Origin: Microbacterium sp. M28
GTDB taxonomy: Bacteria; Actinomycetota; Actinomycetes; Actinomycetales; Microbacteriaceae
Direction: 5' to 3'
Length of the DNA stretch: 64,000 nucleotides
NCBI RefSeq assembly: GCF_025836995.1
Contig: NZ_CP107546.1
Location: forward strand, 3,162,001 to 3,226,000
Both the position numbers and the translations under genes were made by a program. Shown here in pieces: positions 33,582 to 42,999 of the stretch. The notes under the pieces are model-generated. The model saw nothing but the letters and a program-made list of their open reading frames with translations. It did no database searches and was not told where the DNA came from. The stretch's first letter is position 1; the number at the start of each line of letters is the position of its first letter.

Positions 33582-33608
33582 CTTCCTTTACCCGGGCCGT
33601 TAGATCCG
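33561..33608 (-). promoter_or_regulatory. Inverted repeat enclosing the kinase ribosome-binding site and start
   Basis: CGGATCTAA (33561-33569) and TTAGATCCG (33600-33608) are perfect 9-bp arms around 30 nt that contain AAAGGAAG and the ATG at 33581. In the kinase mRNA this can form a hairpin with the start signals in the loop. As DNA it could also be a binding site. Just beyond it, GATATAC/GTATATC near 33620 can serve as a -10 on either strand. Confidence 0.4.
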
Positions 33609-33665
33609 TCCGTCATCCTGATATACGGGACACAGCGCTTTCGCGCGGTCTGGGGAGAGGACCCG

Positions 33666-34232
33666 ATGAACAGGAAGACCCTGGTGACGGCTGCCGTCGC
33701 CGGCGCGCTCGGCCTCGTCGTGGTGACCGCTCCTGCCGTGGCATCCGGATTCGGCGCAGCCGAGCCGGAGTCGACCAGCGTCGTCATCCCCGGCGGCGTC
33801 GTGACGGACGTCGTCATGACGGACGAGGTGATCCTCGACCGCAACGAAACGATCCGGACGCCGACCCCGGCTCCGCCCGCCGCATCCGCCGTTCCCGTCC
33901 CGGCCCCTGTCGTCCCGGCGCCTGCGCCGGTCGACGACGGTGACAGCGATGGCGAAGGTGACGGCGGCTCCACCGTCGCCCCGGCACCCGTCTCCCCCAC
34001 GACGCCCGGCGGCAACGGCGGACGCGACGGTCGCGACCGGCATGACCGAGGCGATCGTGACGACCGCGACGAGCCGGTCCGTGTGAATCCCGAACCGCGC
34101 AGCCCGTCCGATGACGCCGACTTCCGCAAGGACGATGACCGTCATCGCGGTGATGACCGTCACCGCGATGACGACCGCGGCCATCGCGGCGGCGACGACG
34201 ACCGTCGCGACAAAGACGGACGGAGCCGCTGA
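33666..34232 (+). CDS. Secreted protein with proline-rich middle and Asp/Arg/His-rich tail
   Basis: A 188-residue protein with a clear signal peptide (cleavage probably after AVASG near residue 28). A Pro/Ala/Val-rich stretch (75-110) follows, then a 70-residue tail dominated by repeats such as DRHRGDDRHRDDD. No known domain. The tail is a charged, probably disordered polyampholyte that might bind metals or polyanions. GGGGAGAGGA precedes the ATG. It is divergent from the two-component genes, which may regulate it. Confidence 0.75.
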   Translation: MNRKTLVTAAVAGALGLVVVTAPAVASGFGAAEPESTSVVIPGGVVTDVVMTDEVILDRNETIRTPTPAPPAASAVPVPAPVVPAPAPVDDGDSDGEGDGGSTVAPAPVSPTTPGGNGGRDGRDRHDRGDRDDRDEPVRVNPEPRSPSDDADFRKDDDRHRGDDRHRDDDRGHRGGDDDRRDKDGRSR

Positions 34233-34251
34233 CCCGGTTCCCCACAAGCTC

Positions 34252-34313
34252 GGCGGCCGACGTTCCCCCCTCCCCAATGCGCGAATCCCCCGTTCGCGTG
34301 AACGTCGGCCGCC
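34252..34313 (+). terminator. Long-loop hairpin after the secreted protein gene
   Basis: Perfect 14-bp stem GGCGGCCGACGTTC (34252-34265) with 34300-34313; the 34-nt loop contains a second small stem GCGAA/TTCGC (34281-34285, 34293-34297). It lies 20 bp after the TGA. Confidence 0.7.
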
Positions 34314-34422
34314 GGATCTCTTCGACGGCGCTCGAAGGCCGACCCGCATTCCGCCCGCGGGTTACGCTGTTCCCCGGGGGACGGCATCGACGTGTCTCCC
34401 GGGTGCGAGCGAGGAGACCGAG

Positions 34423-35544
<1,122 letters not shown>

Positions 35545-35547
35545 CGC

Positions 35548-36435
35548 ATGACCAGCCTGATCACCAGGGTGAGGGCGAAGCTCTTCATCCACTCGTCGCA
35601 GAAGTCGATGCACGCGCTCGACGGCGCGTACGCCTCGCTCATGCGCGGGCGCAGCCACGACTTCGAGGACCTGCGCGCCTACGAGTACGGCGATCAGGTG
35701 CGCGACATCGACTGGCGCGCCACGGCGAAACAGGGCACGCCACTGGTCAAGCGCCACAGGGCCCTCCGGATGCACACCGTGATGTTCGTCGTCGACACCG
35801 GCCGCGGCATGACCGCCCTGGCGCACGACGAGCGTCCGAAGAAGGAGCTCGCGATCCTCGCCACAGGGGCTCTCGGCATCCTGTCGCTGCGCCACGGCGA
35901 CGACTTCACCGTGGTGCACGGCGACGCCTCGGGCATCCGGCGGATGGCCCCGGCGCGCAGCGAGGGCGCCCTCGAGCACGCCCTCCGACGCATCGACCAC
36001 GCCGTCGACACCAGCACGGCCCCGAGCGACCGGGACGGACTCCTCGGTTACGTCGCGCGCACCATCTCGCGGCGCATGATCCTCGTGGTCGTCACCGACG
36101 AGGCCCCGGTGACCCAGGAGACCGAGCGGCTGCTGCGCCGGTTGCGCGTGCAGCACGACGTGCTCTGGATCGCCCTGCGCGACGCCGACCCGGTGCTCGA
36201 CCACACCACCGGTCGCGTGCGCGCCGACGTGTACAGCCGATGGCAGGTACCCGACTTCGTCCAGGGCGACGAGGCGATCGTGCGGGAGCTGACGGCTCTC
36301 GCGTCCGCCGACGCCGCCCGCCGAGACGAGCTGCTCGACCGGCTCGAGATCAGCCGGGTCGACCTGGACACGCAGGACGGCGCGGTCACGGCACTCCTGC
36401 GCATGCTGAACCGGAGGGCGAATGTCCGGTTCTGA
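35548..36435 (+). CDS. DUF58 domain protein
   Basis: A 295-residue protein with the DUF58 hallmark FEDLRAYEYGDQVRDIDWRA near residue 39 and a following VWA-like fold (VMFVVDTGRGMT; Asp but no full DxSxS). These proteins always travel with MoxR ATPases and are thought to be their substrate or adaptor. It is three bases downstream of the MoxR stop and overlaps the next gene by 14 bp. Confidence 0.9.
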   Translation: MTSLITRVRAKLFIHSSQKSMHALDGAYASLMRGRSHDFEDLRAYEYGDQVRDIDWRATAKQGTPLVKRHRALRMHTVMFVVDTGRGMTALAHDERPKKELAILATGALGILSLRHGDDFTVVHGDASGIRRMAPARSEGALEHALRRIDHAVDTSTAPSDRDGLLGYVARTISRRMILVVVTDEAPVTQETERLLRRLRVQHDVLWIALRDADPVLDHTTGRVRADVYSRWQVPDFVQGDEAIVRELTALASADAARRDELLDRLEISRVDLDTQDGAVTALLRMLNRRANVRF

Positions 36436-36913
36436 TGAGCTCTACCCGCCGGCCCAGTACGGCTGGGGCTGGATGCTGCTCGCGCTCGGCATCCTGGCCG
36501 TCCTGATCCTGGCCGCCTGGATCGTCGTCGTCCTGACCAGGCCGAAGCGTCGGCTGGAGCTCGCCGGCGTCGCACCGCTGGGCCCGACGCGCATCGACGA
36601 GGTGCTCGCGGTCCTCCGGGCCGAGTACCTGCAGCAGATCGATCGCATCGAGGCGGCCTACGGCTCCGGCGAGATCGACGCCAAGCGCGCCAACCTCGAG
36701 CTCAGCCGCACGGTGCGCGCGTTCGTCAACGAGTACAGCGGCGTCGAGGCTCCGGTGCTCGCGCTCGACGACCTCATCGCGCTCGGGGTCCACCCCGCGC
36801 TCATCGACGCGCTTCACCGGCACTACTACCCGAGTGTCTTCCGCCGCGGACCCGCCATCGACCCTGCGGCGGGAATCGCCGCCGCCAGAACGGTGGTGAC
36901 GGCATGGAACTAG
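36422..36913 (+). CDS. Small membrane protein of the MoxR/VWA operon (DUF4381-like)
   Basis: A 163-residue protein with one N-terminal membrane helix (GWMLLALGILAVLILAAWIVVV) and a cytoplasmic helical domain with LRAEYLQQIDRIEAAYGSGEI. Position between DUF58 and VWA genes and the size fit DUF4381/BatC-like components, but sequence support is modest. Overlaps both neighbours (14 and 10 bp). Confidence 0.75.
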   Translation: MSGSDELYPPAQYGWGWMLLALGILAVLILAAWIVVVLTRPKRRLELAGVAPLGPTRIDEVLAVLRAEYLQQIDRIEAAYGSGEIDAKRANLELSRTVRAFVNEYSGVEAPVLALDDLIALGVHPALIDALHRHYYPSVFRRGPAIDPAAGIAAARTVVTAWN

Positions 36914-37890
36914 CGAACATCTGGATGCTCGTCGGCGCCGTCCTCGCCGTGCTGATCGCGGTGGGCATCGGCCTGCTGGCCGGGTTCCGCCGTCGCAGAG
37001 CGGATGCCGCGGTCGACGCCGCCCCGATCGCCCGCGCCGAGCGGCTGCGCATCCTGCCGTCGTTCCGCCAGGCGATCCACCGACGCGCTCTCGCGCTGAC
37101 CGGCCTGCTGGCTCTCGCGGCCGTCACCGTGCTGATCGCAGGCGTCGTGGCCGCCCGCCCGATGTCGTCGCAGACCATCCAGCCCGTGAACACGAGCCGC
37201 GACATCATGCTGTGTTTGGATGTCTCCGGCTCCATGACCGATGTCGACATCGAAGTGCTGACCGTCTTCGACGAACTGCTGGACGGCTTCGAAGGCGAGC
37301 GCATCGGGCTGGTCATCTTCAACAGCTCGGCCGTGCAGATCTTCCCCCTGACCGACGACTACGACTTCGTCCGCGAGCACCTGCAGCGCATCAGCGAGAG
37401 CTTCGAGTACGCGGAGGAGATCCCGGAGCACTGGGTCGGCACCCTGAACGGTCCTGGTGCGTCGCTCATCGGCGACGGACTCGCCTCCTGCGCCATGGGC
37501 TTCGATCACGAGGGCGACGAGCGCAGCCGATCGATCATCCTGGCCACCGACAACGAGGTCAACGGCGCCTCCATCGTGACCCTGGAGGAAGCCGCGGCGT
37601 ACGCGGCATCCAAGGCGATCCGCGTGTTCGCGCTCAACCCCGTAGAGGGCAAGGACGCCGGCCCCAGCGAGGAGCTCATCGCGGCGGCGGAGGCCACCGG
37701 CGGCGCGGCCTTCGGTCTGCGCGAGACGACGACCGTCGGCGACATCGTCACGCAGGTGCAGGAGGAGGAGGCCACCGAGCTCCGTGGGCAGGCACAGGTC
37801 GTCTGGAGCGACCACCCGAACCTGTGGATCGTCCTTCTCGTGCTCCCCGTGCTCGGTCTCATCGTGGTGCTGTGGAGGGTGCGACTGTGA
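36904..37890 (+). CDS. VWA-domain membrane protein (BatA-like)
   Basis: A 328-residue protein: N-terminal helix (7-27), second helix (66-83), extracytoplasmic VWA domain with intact MIDAS LDVSGSMTD (Asp106, Ser108, Ser110), and a C-terminal helix (LWIVLLVLPVLGLIVVLW). BatA/BatB-type topology. It likely binds a divalent metal and a partner at the cell surface under MoxR control. Overlaps the next gene start by GTGA. Confidence 0.88.
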   Translation: MELANIWMLVGAVLAVLIAVGIGLLAGFRRRRADAAVDAAPIARAERLRILPSFRQAIHRRALALTGLLALAAVTVLIAGVVAARPMSSQTIQPVNTSRDIMLCLDVSGSMTDVDIEVLTVFDELLDGFEGERIGLVIFNSSAVQIFPLTDDYDFVREHLQRISESFEYAEEIPEHWVGTLNGPGASLIGDGLASCAMGFDHEGDERSRSIILATDNEVNGASIVTLEEAAAYAASKAIRVFALNPVEGKDAGPSEELIAAAEATGGAAFGLRETTTVGDIVTQVQEEEATELRGQAQVVWSDHPNLWIVLLVLPVLGLIVVLWRVRL

Positions 37891-38879
37891 TCTTCCAGCC
37901 CGTGCTGAACCCCTGGCTCATCGCTGCGATCGGCCTGCCGCTCGTCGCGCTGACGGTGTACTGCCTGGTCAAGGCTCCCGCTGCTCGCGGACGGATGCTG
38001 TGGGCTCTCCGTCTCGTGCTCGTCCTGGCATGCTGCGCGCTGCTGCTGCGCCCCGGCATCCCGGGGGGAACGAGCCAGACACTGGCGACCGACACCGACA
38101 TCGTGCTGGTCGTCGACACGACCGCGAGCATCGTCGCGGAGGACTGGGCCGGTGATCAGCCGCGCCTGGACGGCGTCCGCGCGGACGTGCAGTCCATCAT
38201 CGACGAGTACCCAGGGGCCCGCTTCGCGCTGGTCACGTTCGACGCCGATGCGGAACTGCGGATGCCGTTGACCACCGACACGACGGCTCTCGCCTCGGCG
38301 ATGGAGGTGCTCCGCCCCGAGGTCACCGCGCAGTCGCAGGGGTCGTCGGTCGGCATCGCGAGCGCGCTCGTGTCGGAGACGCTGCAGAGTGCGGCCGAGA
38401 CTTCGCCGGATCGGTCCCGGATGGTGTTCTACTTCGGCGACGGCGAGCAGACGGCTGCCACGGAGCCGGAGTCGTTCGCCGCGAGCGCGGAGTACACCGA
38501 CGGCGGGTCCGTGCTGGGTTACGGCACGGCCGAGGGCGGCCCCATGAAGGACACCTCCCTCGGAGACTCCGGCGGGTCGTACATCCAGTACCAGGGCGCT
38601 GACGCCCTGTCGGTGATCGACGAGGCGACCCTGCAGACGATCGCCGATGAGCTCGGCATCCCGTACCAGCATCGGACGGCGGATGCCGCGATCGATCTGC
38701 CCGAGGCGCCGACGACGACCACGAACTACGCCGAATCCGGCGAGGTGGGCAACGTGATCGAGCTGTACTGGATCGCCGCGGCGCTCATGATGCTGCTGCT
38801 GGCCGTGGAGCTCGCGGTGGCGACTGCGCGTGTCGCACGGCTGCGCGGACTCACCGTGCGGGCAGGGGGTGACGTATGA
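37887..38879 (+). CDS. Second VWA-domain membrane protein (BatB-like)
   Basis: A 330-residue paralogue of the preceding gene with two N-terminal helices, a VWA domain whose MIDAS reads DTTAS (Asp-x-Thr-x-Ser, a conservative change from DxSxS), and a C-terminal helix. The GTG start at 37887 overlaps the previous stop; the longer open frame upstream is a shadow. Two VWA proteins side by side is the typical Bat arrangement. Confidence 0.87.
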   Translation: MIFQPVLNPWLIAAIGLPLVALTVYCLVKAPAARGRMLWALRLVLVLACCALLLRPGIPGGTSQTLATDTDIVLVVDTTASIVAEDWAGDQPRLDGVRADVQSIIDEYPGARFALVTFDADAELRMPLTTDTTALASAMEVLRPEVTAQSQGSSVGIASALVSETLQSAAETSPDRSRMVFYFGDGEQTAATEPESFAASAEYTDGGSVLGYGTAEGGPMKDTSLGDSGGSYIQYQGADALSVIDEATLQTIADELGIPYQHRTADAAIDLPEAPTTTTNYAESGEVGNVIELYWIAAALMMLLLAVELAVATARVARLRGLTVRAGGDV

Positions 38880-39634
38880 CCGCGCCCGCTCCCACGCCGA
38901 CGGACGCCGCGGCCGCACTGCTCGCCGCGAACCGGCGCCGCCGCAGCATCCGGAAATGGATCGTGATCGGCACGCTCCCGCTGACGATCGCCGCGCTGCT
39001 GCTCACCGGCAAGCTCCTCAGCATGTACGCGTTCGCGCATCAGTCGATCACCTCCTATGTCGTCGGCGATTACGAGGGGACGATCCGCGCCGCCCACGGG
39101 CAGGAGCTCCTGAACTGGTTCGAGCCGTACAAGGCGCCCTTCAACGTCGGCACAGGGCTCGCCGCCTCGCTGCAGCTCCCCGAGGCGCGCGCGAAGTTCG
39201 AGGAGGCGCTGCCTCTGGCGCACGGCCTCGAGGTCTGCGGCGTCCGCGTCAACCTCGCGCTCGTGATCGAGCAGATGGGCGACGCGGCGCGCGATGAGGG
39301 TGACGGACCAGGCGCCACCGCGCTGTACGCCGAGGCGCTCACCGTCACGCTGGAGACTCCCGCAGAATGCGGGGAACCCGAGGCCGACGAGCAGTCCTCC
39401 GACCCCGAACGCAGCATGGGCGAGACGATCGACGAGCTCGAGGAGCGGCTCAAGCAGAAACAGCAGGAGCAGCAGGAGCAACCTGAGCAGCCCCAGGAGC
39501 CGCAGGAGGAGCAGGAGCAGCCGTCCGAGGACCAGCTCGAGAACCTCGAGGACCGGCTGGACCAGGGCCGCGAGGAGCGGCAGGAGAACGACGAGGGCGA
39601 CGGCTCGGGCTCCGGGACGGACAAGCCATGGTAG
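38876..39634 (+). CDS. BatE/TPR-like membrane protein with Glu/Gln-rich tail
   Basis: A 252-residue protein with a signal-anchor helix (25-45), a helical region resembling TPR repeats (ARAKFEEALPLAHGLEVCGV, then a second helix pair), and a 70-residue low-complexity C-terminus rich in Glu, Gln and Pro (KQQEQQEQPEQPQEPQ). Coupled to the VWA gene by ATGA. In Bat clusters a TPR protein at this position is common. Confidence 0.75.
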   Translation: MTAPAPTPTDAAAALLAANRRRRSIRKWIVIGTLPLTIAALLLTGKLLSMYAFAHQSITSYVVGDYEGTIRAAHGQELLNWFEPYKAPFNVGTGLAASLQLPEARAKFEEALPLAHGLEVCGVRVNLALVIEQMGDAARDEGDGPGATALYAEALTVTLETPAECGEPEADEQSSDPERSMGETIDELEERLKQKQQEQQEQPEQPQEPQEEQEQPSEDQLENLEDRLDQGREERQENDEGDGSGSGTDKPW

Positions 39635-40722
39635 ATCCCGAACAGCAGCGGTCCCGCTACGTCACGAACTCCGACGGCGCTCCGCCCCTGCCGCCTCCCG
39701 GCGGCTACCGGGGTGCGCGCCGGACGCCGGATCCCGCTGCGATCGCGGTGCAGAACGCCGTCGCGACGATCGAGGAGCCGAAGCGGCCGGCGAACGCCAT
39801 CGGGTGGATCGCGCTGGTCTCCGGCATCCTGTTCGCCGTGATCCTGCTCGGCACGTTCCTCGCCGGCGGAACGGACACGATCTACGGCGTCACGATGCTC
39901 GCCCTGCAGCTCGTCGTCGTCGGCATCGCGATCGCCGCGCTGCTCACGCGGCGCGGTCGTCGGCTCGGAGCCGTGGCGCTGTCCATCGCCCTGCTGTTCA
40001 ACACCGCGACCGTCGGCGCGATGGGAGCGGTGCAGACGTCGGCATCCGGCAGCTACGAGGGCCGCAAGACGGCCGAGCAGAAGCACGAGGAGGCCTACCC
40101 CGGGATCAAGGGGACCTCGAACGCGGACATCCTCGCGCAGCCGTCGCTCGAGGAGATCCGCGCATCCTCGGATGCCGCGCTCGCGGACATGCGGGACCGC
40201 CTCAGCGCCGAGTTCGGCTACACCTGGACCCAGGCGGGCGACGAGGACCTGCGCCCGGAGCGCAACGGCTACGGGGGCGAGTCCATGCTCGTGCAGTACA
40301 CGTCGGCCAAGTGGGGCACGAACGAGCCGATCCACGACCACGATCGCAAGCTCGCGGTCATGGACGTGATCGACGAGGTGCTGACCGAGCACGGGATGTG
40401 GGGGATCATCTCGCTGAACGACGAGACATCGGGGCTCGACGAGTCCATGCGCGAGAAGCTCTACGGATCGGCTGATCCGCGCACGCAGGACACCTGGGAG
40501 TGGTACAGCGACGATTACCCCGACCCGCGCCGGTTCTACGCCACGATCTACGACACCTCGCACGACGAGACGGGCGAGTTCACGGCATCCCGCGAGGCGC
40601 AGTCCGCGCGCACCGGCGAACCGGTCGAAGGACTGCAGATCATGTTCCTCGCGCCCGAGCTGCTCAGCGAAGCCGACCGAGCCGAGTTCGAGCAGAAGCT
40701 CGAGGAGTACCCGGGGTACTGA
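39628..40722 (+). CDS. Uncharacterised membrane protein ending the MoxR/VWA operon
   Basis: A 364-residue protein. A proline-rich cytoplasmic N-terminus precedes three hydrophobic segments between residues 58 and 140, then comes a 220-residue soluble acidic domain with many Trp/Tyr/Asp (GYTWTQAGDEDLRP, MWGIISLNDETSGLD, WEWYSDDYPDPRRF). I do not recognise the soluble domain. The 7-bp overlap with the preceding gene ties it to the MoxR/VWA system, so it may be the effector or scaffold specific to this lineage. Confidence 0.7.
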   Translation: MVDPEQQRSRYVTNSDGAPPLPPPGGYRGARRTPDPAAIAVQNAVATIEEPKRPANAIGWIALVSGILFAVILLGTFLAGGTDTIYGVTMLALQLVVVGIAIAALLTRRGRRLGAVALSIALLFNTATVGAMGAVQTSASGSYEGRKTAEQKHEEAYPGIKGTSNADILAQPSLEEIRASSDAALADMRDRLSAEFGYTWTQAGDEDLRPERNGYGGESMLVQYTSAKWGTNEPIHDHDRKLAVMDVIDEVLTEHGMWGIISLNDETSGLDESMREKLYGSADPRTQDTWEWYSDDYPDPRRFYATIYDTSHDETGEFTASREAQSARTGEPVEGLQIMFLAPELLSEADRAEFEQKLEEYPGY

Positions 40723-40735
40723 GCGTCGGGCTCAG
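40719..40735. terminator. Small hairpin between convergent genes, built from both stop codons
   Basis: CTGAGC (40719-40724) pairs with GCTCAG (40730-40735) around GTCGG. It contains the TGA of the plus-strand gene and the TGA of the minus-strand ZIP-like gene. Only 6 bp of stem, so weak. Confidence 0.4.
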
Positions 40736-41433
40736 CCCGCCAACGACAGCCCGGCGGCGACGGCGAATCCGAGGACCGTGGCGAGGCCGGTGAGGTCCTT
40801 CGCCTTGGACTGCGCGTCCGGCACCATCGAGTCCACGAGCATGACCAGCAGCGCGCCGGCCGCGTACCCGCTGGCAGCGGCGCGGAACTCGGGGGTCACG
40901 GCGTCCGCGAGAGCGAAGCCCGCGACGGTCGCCAGCGCGCACACGACGGCGACGCCCGCCCACAGGCCGAGCACGCGGGTGCGCTTCATCCCGCCTTCGA
41001 GCAGGTCGGATGCCGAGCCGATCGACTCCGGCAGGTTGGAGACCAGGATCGCGATCACGAGAGCGACGCTCACCCCTTCGCCGGAGGCAAGCCCTATGCC
41101 GAGCACGAGTTGCTCGGGGATGCCGTCCAGCAGCGCGCCGACGGCGAGCGGAGCGCCCTGACCCGCGGACGAGGTCGCCCGCCTCTCGACGATGCGGTCG
41201 GCGATGAAATAGCAGATCGCTCCGGCGGCGACCCCGATCGTCAACGGCAGCGCACCGGCGAGCTCGAGCCCCTCCTCCCAGAGCTCGAACGCGATCGACG
41301 CCATCAGCGCGCCGGCGCCGAAACCCAGCACGATGCCCAGCCATCTCGGCGGCCACGCCCTGAGCGTGGCGAGAACGGCACCGACGATGAGCGGCGCCGC
41401 GGCCACCGAACCCCACAGGATCGCCTCGACCAT
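40732..41433 (-). CDS. ZIP-family transporter homologue lacking histidines
   Basis: A 233-residue, seven- to eight-helix protein. LGFGAGALMASIAFELWEEG, LLDGIPEQLVLGIGL and SNLPESIGSASDL align in order with the ZIP family metal-binding helices, but the usual His residues of TM4 (HxxxD/E) and TM5 (HExxH) are replaced, and the whole protein contains no histidine. It probably no longer has the canonical binuclear zinc site and may move another ion or act as a regulator. GGAGG precedes the ATG. Confidence 0.8.
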   Translation of the reverse strand: MVEAILWGSVAAAPLIVGAVLATLRAWPPRWLGIVLGFGAGALMASIAFELWEEGLELAGALPLTIGVAAGAICYFIADRIVERRATSSAGQGAPLAVGALLDGIPEQLVLGIGLASGEGVSVALVIAILVSNLPESIGSASDLLEGGMKRTRVLGLWAGVAVVCALATVAGFALADAVTPEFRAAASGYAAGALLVMLVDSMVPDAQSKAKDLTGLATVLGFAVAAGLSLAG

Positions 41434-41504
41434 GTCGCACCTCCGAGCATCACTCTGGTGCGAAAATCCCCGGACGGGTCGAGCGCCCTGCGGCGTGTCC
41501 CGCG

Positions 41505-42029
41505 TCAGCGCGTGGGGCAGGTGTCCGTGCCGCCGACCTGATTGCCGTCGCCGTCAGCGGGGACAGCCTCGCAGGTCAGGTCGCCGGACACCGTGTTCTG
41601 GACGAGCATGGCGTGCTGGGCATCCGCGATGCTCACGGAACCGGCGACCTGCGAGAGCTTGATGACGACGCCGTCGACGCCGGAGACGGACAGGTCGGCG
41701 CCGAACCGCGCGTTCGTCACGACGAGCTCGCGCACGCCGTCGACCGTGACAGTGCCATCGAACGTCGTGTCGATGAGTTTGACGACCTCGTATCCGGAGA
41801 ACGCGAGATCACCGGGTACCGTGCCGCCCCTGATCACGCAGGCCTGGCCCCCGCCGTCGCCCGCCGCGCAGAGATCGGTGGCGGCCGCACCGGCATCCGC
41901 TTCCGGAGCCTCGGATGGGGCCGAAGCCTGCGTCGTCGGGACGTCCGGCGCGGCATCCGGTGACGTGCAGGCCGTCAGGCCGATGGCGAGCAGGCCGGCG
42001 GCGAGCAGGGTTCCGAGGGTGCGGGGCAT
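41505..42029 (-). CDS. Lipoprotein with beta-helix-like repeats
   Basis: A 174-residue lipoprotein (lipobox LTAC, Cys21) with a Pro/Ala/Ser/Glu linker. After a Cys-flanked GGGQACVIRGG turn, four repeats of about 20 residues follow: VVKLIDTTFDGTVTVDG, LVVTNARFGADLSVSG, VVIKLSQVAGSVSIAD, AMLVQNTVSGDLTCE. Alternating hydrophobics and Gly/Asp turns suggest a short right-handed beta-helix. Function unknown. SD GGAGA is well placed. It stands alone between the ZIP-like and Asp23 genes. Confidence 0.72.
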   Translation of the reverse strand: MPRTLGTLLAAGLLAIGLTACTSPDAAPDVPTTQASAPSEAPEADAGAAATDLCAAGDGGGQACVIRGGTVPGDLAFSGYEVVKLIDTTFDGTVTVDGVRELVVTNARFGADLSVSGVDGVVIKLSQVAGSVSIADAQHAMLVQNTVSGDLTCEAVPADGDGNQVGGTDTCPTR

Positions 42030-42084
42030 GGTTCTCCAGAAGCGCAGGAGCCTTCAGGCTATCCCGCGCACCTGTGCGGCCTGC

Positions 42085-42411
42085 TCACACCGGCTCCACC
42101 CGCACGACGGTCAGCACGACGTCGGCCGGGGGCAGCGAATGCTCTGCCACGGTCCTCACGATCGCATCACGCGCGGCCGCGATCGTGGCCGACGCCGCCT
42201 TCGAATCCCCGACGGCGATCGCCGCTTCCACGCGCGTGCGTTCGGCGCCCGAGGAGGCGCGCAACCGCGCACCCCCGTCGCGGAGCCCGACCGCCTCGGT
42301 CGCGGCTCCGAGCGCGTTGCCCAGCAGCGAGCCGGACCGCAACACGCCCACGACTCCCGGTACACCGGTGACGGCGGTCTCCAGCACCGTGGCGAGTTCC
42401 TCGTCGGTCAT
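42085..42411 (-). CDS. Small protein at the end of the Asp23 operon
   Basis: A 108-residue protein without membrane segments. The C-terminal TVAEHSLPPADVVLTVVRVE resembles the last strand-helix unit of Asp23 proteins. GGGGAG precedes the ATG, which is three bases after the previous stop, so it belongs to the same operon. I regard it as a diverged Asp23-like protein; function unknown. Confidence 0.65.
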   Translation of the reverse strand: MTDEELATVLETAVTGVPGVVGVLRSGSLLGNALGAATEAVGLRDGGARLRASSGAERTRVEAAIAVGDSKAASATIAAARDAIVRTVAEHSLPPADVVLTVVRVEPV

Positions 42412-42414
42412 CGC

Positions 42415-42999
42415 TCACTCCCCTCTCTGGGCGACAGGCAGCAGGTGGACGTCATGGACGCGGATGTCGACGCCGACGATCACGAGATCGGTGTGACGTC
42501 GCAGGTTGCGCAAGATCTCGGCCCGGAGGGCTTCTGACACGTCGCGTACGCGGTGCCCGTACAGCACGCTCACGTCGACGTCGACCCGTATCGGCGCACC
42601 CACCTGCGTCACGTCGCCGTCGAACCGGCATCGTCCGACGAATGCGCCGGGCACCCGGTTCTCCGCAGCTCGCACCAGCCCGCGCACCGCCCCCTCGGTG
42701 ATCGCCAGGTCGCCGTCCTCGCTGGTGAACGGGATCCGCCTTCCCGCGCGTGCGTCCAGGGCGATGCCGGCCATCACCGCATCCACCCACGTGTCATCGA
42801 CACGTGCGACGTCCTCCTCGTCGGCCTGCAGCAGCTCGGGTGCCATGCCATGCAGCCGCTCGAGGGCATCCAGCGCGAGCTGACATCCGGGCGAGTCGTC
42901 GATGGACGGATCGGGCGGCTCGCGCCCGGCGTCGAGATAAGCGCTCAGCTCCTGGATGGTGTGTCCATCGAGGTGTTCATGGTCGAAGTCTGGGGTCAT
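42415..42999 (-). CDS. Asp23/Gls24-family protein with anti-sigma-like N-terminus
   Basis: A 194-residue protein. The first 50 residues (LDGHTIQELSAYLDAGREPP and SPGCQLALDALERLHGM) look like the helical N-terminus of zinc-type anti-sigma factors, but with one Cys only. The rest is an Asp23 domain (ITEGAVRGLVRAAENRVPG, VDVDVSVLYGHRVRDVSEAL, VDIRVHDVHLL). It directly follows and overlaps the ECF sigma gene, the usual place for an anti-sigma factor. ATG 42999 is preferred for GGAG eight bases upstream. Whether it restrains the sigma factor is inferred. Confidence 0.8.
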   Translation of the reverse strand: MTPDFDHEHLDGHTIQELSAYLDAGREPPDPSIDDSPGCQLALDALERLHGMAPELLQADEEDVARVDDTWVDAVMAGIALDARAGRRIPFTSEDGDLAITEGAVRGLVRAAENRVPGAFVGRCRFDGDVTQVGAPIRVDVDVSVLYGHRVRDVSEALRAEILRNLRRHTDLVIVGVDIRVHDVHLLPVAQRGE

